Below, one piece after another: positions 12,611 through 25,700 of a stretch of 64,000 bases of DNA (positions within the stretch are counted from its first letter, which is position 1; the number at the start of each line of letters is the position of its first letter). A program made the position numbers and the translations under genes. The stretch lies in NCBI RefSeq assembly GCF_937616625.2, contig NC_065573.1:12787001-12851000 (forward strand), in the 5' to 3' direction. This stretch comes from Mercurialis annua. Taxonomy: Eukaryota; Streptophyta; Magnoliopsida; Malpighiales; Euphorbiaceae. Below the pieces are notes generated by a model. The model was given only the letters and a program-made list of their open reading frames with translations, did not search any database and was not told the origin of the DNA.

Positions 12611-12830
12611 CCAAGTCTAACCACATGTATTAGAGAACGTAATAATATGTAGTGATGTAGACAGGTTTTGAAATCGTCAATCAAGAAAGGAAAAAATAAT
12701 CATTATTTATTGTGGAAATTATTCTAATATTTCTTATAATGTAATTTTTAGTTTTGATTCATTCTAAAAAAATTGTTATCCATGTAAAAATGAAATAATA
12801 TAATCATCCATCTCCTTTTTAAGATTTTTA

Positions 12831-13342
12831 TATAAACTAGTGTCGTTTCGTGTTTCACACGTGTCTCGTAGTGTGACTCGTTAAATTATTAAATACAACT
12901 TGAAATAATAGTTAATTTGAAATAGTTTATCTTATTAAATACTTTACATGACTGCTTTAATTGTTTAAAAAAAATTATTGGTATTCAAATTTTTTAATTA
13001 TAGAAAATTTTAATAAAAATATAAAATATAAAATAAAATAGTGGTTCATTGAAATAGTTTACCGTATTTAGATTCTATACGACTAAAAAATAATTAAAAT
13101 AGTAATTATTAAATAGTCAAAGTAGTATATTTTAATTAGTACTCTAAACAATTATTTCAACATAATAGTTTTTTTAGTAGTACTCTAACTTATCTTAATA
13201 TAATAGTTTATTTTAAGTAGTATTTTAATGATTATCTTAATAGTTTTTAATTAATAATTAAATTTTATAAATAAAAAGGACAGTAACGTAAAAGTGCCTG
13301 TCCCACCCCCACCCCCCATCCGTGCTTTTATTTATAGTATAG
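12831..13342. repeat. Dispersed repeat shared with core of the 1,716-2,740 element
   Basis: The segment begins CTAGTGTCGTTTCGTGTTTC around 12,838 and runs AT-rich to a G/C tract and '-tccgtgcttttatttatagtatagat'. Its first 250 bp align with about 2,048-2,400. There is no coding content. The class is not known to me. Confidence 0.55.
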
Positions 13343-14284
13343 ATATCGAAAAAAAATAAAAATATTTACAAAAATATATGTATTTTTTTAACAGAAATAC
13401 AAAAAATAATTACAAAAGTCAAATTTAAAAAACAAATTACAAAAATATAGTTTTTATATCAAATTTCAAATTCTCCAATTTTTGTATTTATTTGGTATAT
13501 AATATAATCTGTATATAATACGAGTGATATACAAAATATTTTATGATTTAACTGCTGAGATTAAAAAAAGAGGTTTTCTATAATTTATTAATTTTGTATA
13601 TAATTCATATATAATTCGTATATAATGTGAATTGTATATATTTTTTAAAAAAAATTAGATCTGAGAATGAAATTATCAAATTTGAAAAACGGGGAAAATG
13701 AAGATGATGCCAAACTGAAAATTTAAAAACAAACTGAATAGATCTATATATATAATAATAAATCCTAAATCTATACATACAAGTCATAGATCTATACATA
13801 TAAATACAAGATCTGTACATATAAAAATAATTTTAAAATAATACATTCAAATGGCGGCAGTATACAGGAGACAACAGTGGTCGTATGGGGTGGAGGGGAC
13901 AGCAGCGTGGACTTGGGCGTGGAGGGCACAGTGGTGGCAGCGTGGACGTAGAGAGGACACCGGCGGCGGCCTACGCGTGGAGAGGACGAGTGGTGGCGGC
14001 GGTAGAAAGATGGATGTTGTGTGCTTTGAAAAATGAAGTTTAATGATGAGTGGTGGACATTAATAGAAAAAAAGAAAAAAAATTTAAGGTTTTAAAGAAC
14101 AAAGAAAAAAAATAGGAAATTGTATTTTTGCTAATAAAAGAGATAAGATATTATGTTTGGAAATATGGAAAATATTTTTGTAAAGTGGAAGATAAAATAG
14201 TATGTTTATAAATATTTTATCTTATTGTGGAGAGAGTATAAATATGGGACTATTTACAAAATATTTTATTTTTGAAATTTATTT
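13343..14284. other. AT-rich spacer with one GC-rich patch
   Basis: Mostly A/T. Between 13,851 and 14,036 a G-rich, GGCGGC-containing patch gives a short open frame of low complexity (Trp/Arg/Gly) that I do not consider a gene. A run of ATGTATAGATC-type words lies at 13,740-13,830. Confidence 0.4.
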
Positions 14285-15395
14285 ACATCATTTTTGGTAA
14301 TTTTTTCTTAATTTCTGTCGCTACCTATTTTACTAACTTATTTATAAAAATACCTATTATATATAGAAATTTTATCTCATTTTAGGTTAAATTTTTACAT
14401 AGTCATTTTTTTTTCTCTTCTTTCTCTTTTCTCTCTTCTCCCTCAAAATTTTCTTTTCTTTCCTTCTTTTTTTCTTATTTTTTTTCGTTTGATTTTCAGT
14501 TTGTCTCTTCCGGTTGTTTTTCCATTCGTCTTTTCTGTTTGTTTTTCCGTTCGCGCTTCCGTTCGTCTACTTCCGATGGATTTTTCGTCGTTCTCAGTCG
14601 TTTTTTCATTCGTGTTTTCCGTTCGTGCTAGTCCGTTCATATTTTCTATTTGCGCTATGGATTTCTAGACATCGTTTTTAGATTTGTATAATTTTTTACG
14701 TTTTTTGTGATGATTTAAACATTTTGTAAATAAATAATTGTAGATCTATAATTTTTTTGTTTATAAAATTATTCTATTATTCGTATAATTATTTTGTCTT
14801 TCTCTTATTCATAAATTTGTTTATTGCTATTGATTTTGTAAAGAAATAAATTGATTTATGGTGCATTTGTAGTGATTTTATAATATATTTACGTTATAAT
14901 GTATTTATAGTGTATTTATAGTGTTTTTAGGAAAATCTATGTATTTCTACCGTTTTTTAGTATATCTATGGTGCATTATCAGTGTTTATGGTGTACTTAC
15001 AGTATTATAGTGTATTTGCAATATTTTTATAAATGTACACCACAAAAACACTATGCCATAAATACATTATATATACAATATTGTTACACTATAAAAACAC
15101 CATAAATACATTATATATATAATATAAAACACCATAATTACACCAAAAATACAATATATACACTATAATATACTATAGTTATATTAAAAATACAATAAAA
15201 AAAATTACAAAAAACCCAATAACAAAAAATCTATATAAAAGAGAATAAATTATTAAAAAGTGAAAAAAAGTATTTGTGAAATTAAAATAAAATATTTTTC
15301 TTAAATAAAAAAAGTCAAAAACAAATCAAAAACTGGCAAACAAAATTGTAAATAAATTGGCGAATAGTGTACCGTAAAAAATTACCACTGTAAAT
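14285..15395. mobile_element. Candidate inverted-repeat element with internal TATAGTGTATTT palindromes
   Basis: The words ATTTACATCATTTTTGGTAA (left) and, on the other strand, ATTTACAGTGGTAATTTTTT (right) may be degenerate terminal repeats. The centre (14,860-15,180) contains many copies of 'gtgtatttatagtg' and, beyond about 15,040, the reverse complement 'cactataaatac', so it would fold into a long AT hairpin. No TSD was resolved. Confidence 0.35.
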
Positions 15396-15942
15396 ATTCC
15401 TTCTTCTTTTTACAATGTAATCCTTCTTTTCATCTTTTATATTAGTTAATTAAAACAAAAAATTTAACTAAAAATAGTTAAATTTCAATTTAATCCTTGA
15501 ATTTATTTTTGACATAAATGTACTTAAAAACACAATCAAAAAAGAAAAAGTTTAATAAATTTTATTTTGATTTTTATAAGATTTAGGACTTGATTAATCA
15601 AATTTATAATTTCTTACTACTAATTTTAATATTTTAAAATTGTTTTACTTCTACTTTTTAAAATTGGAAAAAAGAAAAGTAAATACTAAAACTTATTTTT
15701 TAAAAATTAAGATGAGAAAACATATAAAAAAATGAATTGAATTCAATAAATCTCATAAAAATGTAATTTTTATACTTAAATTAAAAATTAATTTAAAAAC
15801 TAAAGTAAAACTTAATTTTATAAATCAAATCTTTTAATTAAGTTAATTGACATCAAAATTGAACGAAATGGCTGAAATACTAAATTATGTCGTTTGATTT
15901 TATAATAGGAGGAACGAAGTTACAAATTATATAATAAAAGTT
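15396..15942. other. AT-rich spacer
   Basis: No gene or repeat boundary that I can support. The right edge is the TSD of the MITE that follows. Confidence 0.4.
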
Positions 15943-16555
15943 GGGCTTAATTATTTAAAAACCACTCACCTTCAATTTTTTTTCGTTTATACCCTGACCT
16001 AGGAAAAAATTCATTTATACCCTGACGTATGTATTTATGTTTCATCTCTACCCCGAAGCACTAAATTAACCTCTTTTCATTAAGAAAAAAGTTTAAAATA
16101 GTTCTTCATTTTTAACCTACGCTAATTAGAGTTTAATTAGAAATGATTTTTTCTCTAAATGAATGACCATTTTAATTTTTTTTTTAAATGAAAAGAGGTT
16201 AATTTAGTGACTTGGGGTAGAGGTGAAACATAAACACATACGTCATTTATACCCTGACGTATGTATTTATGTTTCATATATACCTCGAAGCACTAAATTA
16301 ACCTCTTTTCATTAAGAAAAAAGTTTAAAATAGTTCTTCATTTTTAACCTACGCTAATTAGAGTTTAATTAAAAATGAATTTTCTTTAAATAAAGGACCA
16401 TTTTAAACTTTTTTTTAAATGAAAAGAGGTTAATTTAGTGACTCGGGGCAGAGGTGAAACATAAATACATACGTCAGGGTATAAATGAATTTTTTCCTAG
16501 GTCATGGTATAAACGAAAAAAAAGTTCAAGATGGATGGTTTTTAAGTAATTAAGC
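15943..16555. mobile_element. Mutator-type MITE at the 3' edge of the BIG gene
   Basis: Inverted ends of about 100 bp: GGGCTTAATTATTTAAAAACC at the left mirrors GCTTAATTACTTAAAAACC at the right, and both continue through the 'ataccctgacctagg' and 'ataccctgacgtatgtattta' words. Flanking ATAAAAGTT (15,934-15,942) and TTAAAAGTT (16,556-16,564) form a 9-bp duplication with one mismatch. The half-element 'taccctgacgtatgtatttatgtttcat' to 'gaggttaatttagtga' occurs twice in tandem, so the inside was duplicated. The end sequence resembles that of the 19,613-20,627 element, so both belong to one family. Confidence 0.8.
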
Positions 16556-16583
16556 TTAAAAGTTTGGGAGTAACTTGCTCTAA

Positions 16584-16589
16584 TTTATT
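16584..16589 (-). terminator. Probable poly(A) signal of the BIG gene
   Basis: Minus-strand AATAAA about 160 bp after the BIG stop codon. The MITE and its target duplication start only about 20 bp further on, so the 3' end of the transcript must lie very near, or in, the MITE edge. Confidence 0.5.
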
Positions 16590-16747
16590 ACTTGTATAGC
16601 AGTTAATATGTACCAACGCTATCTCTGGAAAAAAGATAACGAGCACTAAAAATATGATACAGTGTGAAGGCTAATAACAGTGTTTTTAGATCAAAACTGA
16701 GAATGGAGAAGGATACTCTCATATGTAATACTAAAAAAAATGTTTCA

Positions 16748-19700
16748 TCACATTAGAACTGGACCTATACATGATTTGAAGATGTTGCTTAGTATATGCT
16801 GAACTTCTCCAGAGCTATGCTCACTCCGCACAAGATCAACCAACAAAGGAAAGAATCGCGAAACGTACCTTCTAAAAGAATCCCTTTCTAGATCACTTAA
16901 AATGCGCAGTGCTGATAGAAGCAAAGCAGTTCTTGCTGCCAATTCTTCCTTTTTCGCCGAACCCAATGGAAGGATCCAATGTACCACCAGCTTGCTATCA
17001 GGTTTCGAACCAGTACAATTTAGGTATATCTGCAATATTTTCTCACACACCACCACGAGCTGCAATTCTACATTCATCAACTCAGACATAGATGGATTAT
17101 TCACAAGCAAATCATGAAGGAAGTTTAGGTAATTATGGTACGACTCGTTCTCAAAATGAACGATAGGAGGATCAGAGAGTTCCAGCATAGAGCAAGCTTT
17201 CTCCAATTTCTTCTGCACAATCGTCTCACAGCTGAGTTCGTGGGCATGAGATGCAATACATGAAAAAATATCAACAAGGATTCCAACATTGGTTGCTGAC
17301 AGGAATTGTAGGTTTGCTTTACATAAATCTGTTGCAACCTGATGCCATAAAACATAATATCAGAGATTGTCTATAAAATCATCAAACAAAATAATTTATG
17401 CAAAGCTGCCATTATTGAAAGCAACAAATTAATAGGTTAATGAATATAGTACAAGTTGCCATCGCAATCCAATACAGCATTGTGAAGAGCTACTAGCAAG
17501 TTGAAGCAGACACTAAACTAAGCATTTAAATGTCAATTGTCATAACAAAGCACATCAGAAGATGGTCAAACAAGAGGAAAACGAGATTCTTATTGGAAGC
17601 TCTTAATCTTCTCTTTAACTTGATTATTCTTTGATTGTCTGTGCCCGCTACCCTAAGGGAAAAAACTTTCTAGCAACAAAATATTGTAGTCAAAAATACT
17701 AGACAACATACAAATAAAATGAGTCAAAAACTACTTGAGGTCCAACACAACAATAATTCACCTTTCGCTCATTAGCCAATGAGCCAACCCCTTCAGCTTC
17801 TTTGTAAAGCACATAAACAATAATCGAGCAAAGCTAGCTAAGAGTGAAGCTCGTCCCGACTCGGATTCAAAAGCCAATCTCGTAGACTCATTACGTATTT
17901 TATCATGAATATTTTATCATAGAATTAATAAACATGATATAACACTCCTTGGTCTGTGTTTCAAGGTGGGCTGAATGGGGAGAACATTGGCCAAAGCCCT
18001 GAGCGTGCAGGTGCCGAGGCACGCCGTAGCAGTGTGTGCTGCATTTCACAATCATAGTGCAGCATCTCCACAGGGTATAAAAGTTCAAGCACGGGCTACT
18101 GCATCAATCTACACCCCAAACCATTTGTGGACTGGCTTTTGGCCGTTCCACATCCAACCAAGATGCATCGCCAACCCCCATCCGCCTCCCTTCTTACAAC
18201 TTAAAGCACTCTTTGACGGTATTTTCGAAGTGCTTTTCATCTTTCCTTCGTGATACTTGTTCACCATCGATCTATCACCTGTTTTTAGCCTTAGACATAA
18301 CTTACCGCGTGATTTAGGCTGCGATTCCAAACAACCCAACTTGTAAACAACGCTTAATGGTGCAACATGTTCCTGGCACGACGGGGCTCCCACCCTCTGC
18401 GGCACACCCTTCGAGGAGATTTGGGCTCGGTCCGTTAATATGGATGTCGAAGGCGCCCGACTCTCAAGTTGGACTATTTCATGTTCCTTTGCTGTTAATA
18501 AATTTATTTTCTCCGCTTATTTTAAACTCAGCAGGTAGTCCTGCATGAATAAGGGTCGCGGTCGGAGCACGCCTAGGGTCAAGAAAAATCCGGTTGCCCA
18601 AGAACAGCACACGACTATTTCATAGTGTCTTACAACCGCCGATCCTCGTGGCCACCTTTTGCCGCGGACACAAACTTTGGCCCAACCACGTGTGCGAGGA
18701 ACAGAGGCCATTCAACCATTTTAAGAAAACAATTACTTCTTGAAACAAATTCATGAGCATTATCAATTAGAACTTAAATCTATGAAGAAACATCCAGCTT
18801 CTTTTTATGATTTTTGAGCAGGAGTTTGAAACAAAAAATTCTCTCCTGAGCTCATTTGCTGCACTATGAAGTACTACTGCAGAGGTCTGGGTTTCATAAA
18901 ATATAAGATAAATAATGTTACATCCTAGAATAAATTTCATGCAAACAACATTGTCATCATTGCCTAAGACTGTATGAAGTCTCATCAAACCATTTCTTGT
19001 TATTTGATGCAACAAGTTCACAAAATCAAAGGCTACACACTAAAATCAAAGGTTCTGTAGAAAAGCATGGAGAAAACTATTATGCCATCTATTTGTATTT
19101 TAGAAAAACACAAAAAAGATGAAGTCAACAATTTGGCTTTAAAAATCATTTTAAAAATCAAAACCTAAACAAATAATTAAAAAATTAAAGTGGATGCCTT
19201 TTATCACAGCAAAAAGTTAATATTGGGAAAAAATTACTGCTTTGGCACATGAAGAAATGTAAACCTAAATTTCCTTGGAAAAATTGCCCATGAGACCTTT
19301 TAAGATGACAGAACAAAGTGGATGCCTTTAATTATAGCAAATAGTTACAAGATATACTCTTGGTTTCTCATTTTCACATTAAGGTCTGTTCCCTTTTCCT
19401 TTTATCTTTCTTTTCTTATAAACTTAGATTTTGTCCTGCGAATCTCATTTTTCGTCACTTGGAGAGTATTTTTGACTGAAGGCATTAAGATAATGTCCAT
19501 AGAGTGCTTGTGGCATAGAATAACATTCTAGTATTATCATCCCCACTATATACGAGGAGAGCCCAGAATAGTTTCATATTAAATGCCAAATTGACATCCT
19601 AGAATTTGAATAGGCAAAAAGGCTCAAAAACTACTCACCTTTCATTTTTTTTTCAATAGCACCCTGACCTTGCAAAATGTTCAATAGCACCCTATTTCGT

Positions 19701-22700
19701 ATTTTTACGTTTCAATAGCACCCTAAATTAAAAAAATTAAACAATTTCATTATTATAAGGATGAAAGTATTTAAAAAAAGTAAAATTAGGGGCTATATTA
19801 TACTTTTTGTTGTATGGTCAAATTTAAAAAGGTCCTTTAACTTAAAAAATATTCAAATATACCCTCTCCTTCACTAATTAAAAAAAAATAAACATATCCG
19901 ACCCACCCGCTCGACCCGTCCTCTTTCCCGACCATGCCACCACCCACCGTCAACCCACCGCCGCTTGGAGGACGAGCTGCTTGTCTTCCCCATGGAAGAC
20001 GAGCTGCTGCTCGTCCTCCATGAGGAAGACGAGCTGCTGCTCGTCCTCCATGAGGAAGACGAGCTGCTGCTCGTCCTCCATGAGGAAGACGAGCAGACTC
20101 GTCTTCCTGAGGAAGACATGCTCGCCTTCCATGGAAGGCGAGCAGATCTGCTCGTCTCGTCTTCCTCAGGAAGACGAGCAGATCTGCTCGCCTTCCATGG
20201 AAGGCGAGCCGAGCAGATCTGCTCGCCTTCCATGGAAGGCGAGCACATCAGCTCGTCTTCCATGGAAGACGAAGAAGTCGTCTTCCATGGAAGACGATTC
20301 CCGACAACGTGTCCGATGTGATTCCGGAAAAACGGGGTCGGAAGTATTTTATTTATTTAATTTATATGAAATAATTTATTTTTATTTTTTTAGTTTAGGA
20401 AAAAGATGGTCTTTTTGTATAATTTATAACATTAAGTAATATTTAAAACATTTGATAAATTTGAAGGATATTTTCTGAATATTATCCAAGTGAAAAGAGT
20501 TTAATTTGATAATTTAGGGTGCTATTGAAATGTAAAAACACAAAATAGGGTGCCATTGAACATTTTACAAGGTCAGGGTGCTATTGAAAAAAAATTGAAA
20601 GGTGGGTAGTTTTTGAGCCTTTTTGCCATTTGAATATTATGGGAAGAAAAAAAATCTCATAAAGTGGTCTTTTTTGGGATTAAAAAGGGATGAAAATGAA
20701 ACATTTAACTCAATAAATTATTTAAATCCTAGTCTATCAACATAGTTTGATGCTAACAATTAACAGATAGAAAAACATACATGCTAAAATGACAAGAATT
20801 ATTTGGAAAAGAGGGAAAAATGACTGGAAAGATGTGCTTGTCAACTTCTTTCTTTGTTCAATTGCATGATACCAACAAATAATCATAAACATTCAATTTT
20901 GTACTCTTTTAGAGAGCAATACGTTTATCCCCATTAAAGTCCCCAGTCATGTTGAAGTTATACTTTTTAGACATGCATGCATATGTGGGTATGTGTAATT
21001 GTTAGAGATGGAGATAGAGAGAAAGAAATGACCTGTACAATAAGGAGCAGGACAGAAATGTGACTCTTTACTCTTGAAACCACATAAGCTGCAGTTTGGA
21101 GATTGTCATCCTCAAGATCATCATTGGTGAAACCATGATCAGAAATGACATCCGCATCTGCATATGTTTCCGAGCTGTCAGGCAAAACAGTATCATCCAT
21201 GCTTCTAAGGACCTTCATAAAACCTGGCAACGTTGATGCAGCAGCTTCCTTCAGGGATAAAAAGATTTCTTTCCATTCATCCTCAGAAAGTCTACTATCC
21301 AATTCACCTGATAAACGCAGTAAAGCTGCAACCCCAGTACTAGTAGGACCCTGAATGGGACTCCTAATGAATCCCGTCAGTATAGATACTACACTACATA
21401 GTTGGGATCTTACTATATCAAAAAAATTCACAAATAAATCTACCAAACACTGGGTTGCTATTGCAGATGTTTCAGAATCCCATCCACTTCCTTCCACATG
21501 TGGAGAGGCAGACGTTGATGAACGCTGACCATCTTTAATAAGAATATCTTTCTTGTCATATACACAACTGAATATTGGCAATACAACAGAATTGAAAATG
21601 TCATTCCAGAATGATTGCGAGAAAAGGTGGCCATGATCATTGAGAATGTTAAATAGCACTTCCAGAGCACTTTTTCGAATGGCTGATCTGGGATCAGATG
21701 TTAATTGTGATAACCCTGAAATTATAATACAAAGATAGTTCAATTTCAGACAGCTTATAGGCTACAAAAGTATGCTTAGCAGTTAGAGTGAAAAATAAGA
21801 AGCTTGTGTGTAATAATCCATAAAGCAGGGTTGCATTACAGTATCATGTAACATGTATGACAACTAATCAGAAAAATAAATCTTTACATATCACTATTAG
21901 GTAAGGCTTAATGAACAGAATGAGATAGAATTTGGTGAGCTGATTGTATGCTCTGAACAATACCTTAAAAGCTAGCAGCATCTTAAAGGATGGGAAGAGA
22001 CAAAAAGAAAGAGAAAAACAAGGCCAGTAGGCATTCCAAACTAAAATTACAATTAATTAGGAAAAACCTAAACAGCTAACTAGTTAGTACTACACTCGAA
22101 ACAAATAAATTGCACAAAGATTCACAAATTAACATATGCTAATATAGAAATCATATTCCAATAAATTTACACTCAACTTCAAATAAAATTAAGAGAAGCA
22201 TAACATAGGAAGAAATGTTGAAGAAAAAAATTAAAAATGAAATAAGAGGGAGAGAATAATGAAAGAGGAAATAGGAGATAATATGGAGGAAAGGAGAGAA
22301 GAACAGAAATGATAAAAAGTGAGAAAACAAATGAAAATGGTGCTGAGAGTCTGGTCCACAAAATAGTTCAAGTTTTGAGGAAAATATTTGCAAACTGCAC
22401 ATGAACTATGGCATTTGGTTTTAGCTATCCAAATCCATAACTGGATTAGTAGAATTGCAAATGACAACATATTTGTCACAAATATAAGAATTTGAAATTG
22501 CATATGATCCCACAAATTTTGTGAAATCATTTATGTAAAAACAATTGGATTTTAATGATCAACTTACTCCTATCAGTAATAGTAATTCAGACCTAGCATC
22601 TATTGACAATCCTTCCTACAAAGCAAATTACCTGTGAGTAATGGAATCCAATAGGATGCATGATCATCTTTGTCGCTTAAGGATTGTGCATCTGAAGCAT

Positions 22701-25700
22701 TCTCATTTACAAGTGGAATGGTTGAATCAACTACCTTGCTCTTCTCAATCCAGACAAGACCTCCATCTGCAAGTTTTACAGCGCAAAAACGGAGAAATGC
22801 TATGGCATTGAGGCTTACATCACTGTTAAATCTGCTATTTGTGAAGGTTGTTAGGCACTTAACACAGTCTGTGAAAGTTGTCGTCTCTGTCTCGGTTATA
22901 TAAGGAAAGTACTCTCGCACTATTTTCTCCATGGTCTCAAATGCCAACAAGACTATATTTTTACGCTCATCAGCTGCAGCAGCTGTAAATACCTGAGGAA
23001 AGATTGGCATGGAATCAGTGAAAGTGAAATAAAAATACAATAGCAATTCTTAAGCATTACAAGAGTTACAAAAGGCAAAGCAAGTTTGAAGGCTTTTTCT
23101 TGCAAAAGAGTAAAGAAAGACGAGCCTAATCTGTAAAAGACTCCTCAACATAGGCATGATGCTGCTGCTACATTTATATTCCAGTAATTTGGTTTTTCAT
23201 GTCATGAGATAGGGGTATGATTTTGGGAAGAATAAGGGGACATAACATGTTTTAGAAGATAATCAGACTATAACTTCATAAACTAAATCCAAATTCTACA
23301 ACCGCAAGGAGAGAGAGAGAAGAGACATCCCCACGGAAACATAGTAAGAAAATATTGTATACAAAACAGGATATCTATACACCTAAACTTAGGGGTAAGC
23401 ATTCGGTCCGTTCATTTAAAACCGAAACGAATTATCCCTACGGAATTAACCAGATCTTTTTAACTCTGTAACTGAAGTGATCAAATTAACCGAATTAACC
23501 AAAATATTTTAACTCTTTAACCGAACCGATTGAATTAACTAAATTAACCGAAACAGAATTACAACAATTTAAAATATTTAAAATTGAACTGACCGAATAA
23601 GTCGGTCAATCTGGTTAGACCGATAAAAAAAAATTAAAATTATAAACAAATATCCAGTTAATTCGGTTAACCAAATTTTTAAAATCCTTAACGTAACCAA
23701 ACAAAAAATAATTATAAACCAGCCGAATTACCGAATCAACCGAAAACCTTTAACAGAATTAACCGAAATAGATCGGTAAATTCGGTTAATTTATTTTCAC
23801 TTAATATTTGCTCACCCCTACTACAGTAGCATATTAATGAATCCGTGCTCCTATTTTTAAGATCATATAGATCAACTTCCCCACAAGATCATTAGTAGCA
23901 ATGAACCAACACTCACAACAATCATTCACAAAATAAAACATACCAGAAACACGCTTTTCCAGCCAGATTTCACATTGTTGACACGGCTGAGGACCATCTG
24001 TGAAAGGCAGCGAACAATTAATTCCCTAATTTCTGCAGAACTGCTCTTTTGCATGACAATCGCAAATGGTCTCAAAAATTCATTCTGAAAGTTGTAATTT
24101 GCCAGCTCTTCACGCTCTAAAAATTTCATAGCAAGTTGCCGCAACGAGTCCATAACAAAAATTGCAACTGAGAGATTTTCTGACAATCCAACTGACACGA
24201 AAAAATCTGAAAGAACATTCCATATACGGGACCAGACCAATCTAATGCGGTTCATATTGTAATGTCTGAAGAAAATAAAACTTGGGATTAGTAAAAATTC
24301 CACTGTTACAGTTAAGACATCTTTGCATGACAGATTTAAAGATTATTGAATAAAATTTCAGAGAGATATCCATCTTCACCTTTTCCTTGAGAAAGAGTGT
24401 TTTTGAACATTAGAATATTTTTTAAAATCACATTCATACCACGTTTGATATTTTAAGACATGAGATCAGTTTGAATAAGTATGTAATATGAGAGAGATCT
24501 TACGCAATTTCAACAATTTTTGTGAGGCTAAACACTCGAGGGTCTGTTGGGGACTGCAACTCTGACATTGCAACTTTACAAAGAGATTTCACGAAAGCTA
24601 CTATTGCTTCACTGTTCAATCTCTGGCTATTAGCAAAAACATGGTTCAACTCAAAATTCCCTATCTGATCAAGCAAATTCAAATTGGCAATGAAGTTGTT
24701 GATCTGCTCTGGGGTCACAGGTCCTGGCAAATTCACCCCAACTGTGGCACTGTCGTATGAACCCCCTCTGACAACAGCCATTACGGCTGGATTTTGGAGA
24801 GTTCCTTTTTTCTTTAGAGATGGATAACCTGTGGCCTTCAGTGTTTTCTCATCTGCTTCAACATTAGATGAAGTCAAAAAAGATGCATCAGGTGGTGCAC
24901 CCTCTCCCAGCAGCTGCAGATGCTCAATTCGGGAGAGACAGGTTAATATATGCTCCCAAGCTTCCTGAAGATTATTACCATCTTCAATTGCAATTGATAT
25001 TATTGCCTGCATCAGGCAAAACGTTTCGCATAAAGATGATACACAAATGGCACAAATGATACTAGAAACAAAACGCATGTCACATGGACATGATTTGCTA
25101 TTAATAAGATATATTCTTTGACTATTTATTTGTTCATATCCATAAATTTGGAATTGAACTTCAAATTACGTGTTTATGTAGGCATTTCAAATCCACACTG
25201 AAACGACACTTTTGGTGACATTCATGAATAAAATAAAATGAGTAAACCTATATAACATCAAATGAAAGGGTCTTAACTTTCAAAAGTTTCCATCCAAACG
25301 CAAGACGACGGTATAAAAGTCATGCTAATGATCCAAATTATTATAATATCAGTCCCAATCCTGTTCCTCCTAATGAAGCAGGAACAAGAATCTATTTCCT
25401 CTTTCACAGCCTATGAGTTGCTAAATAAATGATTACCTTCACAGCATCAACATTTTTTTGCTTCATATCTGCAGCATTATGAAGATAAGTAAACTTTGCT
25501 ATAGATGTTACAAAAGCATCTCTCTGGGTCTGCATTCCCATTGCTGCAGTAACATGCACTGCATATCGAAAGCCCTGTAAGCACTGAGAAGTAGCGAGTT
25601 TGTCATCACTCTGATCAAGGGTCATGCTAAATGCAGCCAGCATAGGACCCCAGCAGACCTCGATCATGAACCTCAAAATTGTTGCATCAGTGACAACATG

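Noticed and set aside
13851..14036. Open frame of 61 codons with Trp/Gly/Arg-rich product
   Set aside because: Low-complexity GC-rich patch with no homology or gene signals.
17975..18711. Several 60-98 codon frames on both strands in BIG intron 10
   Set aside because: They fall in the decayed 26S/ITS2 fragment and follow rRNA sequence, not protein coding.
19874..20439. Several long open frames on both strands encoding Ser/Arg or Glu/Asp/Leu repeats
   Set aside because: They are produced by the palindromic GC array inside an intronic Mutator element and have no domain or gene context.
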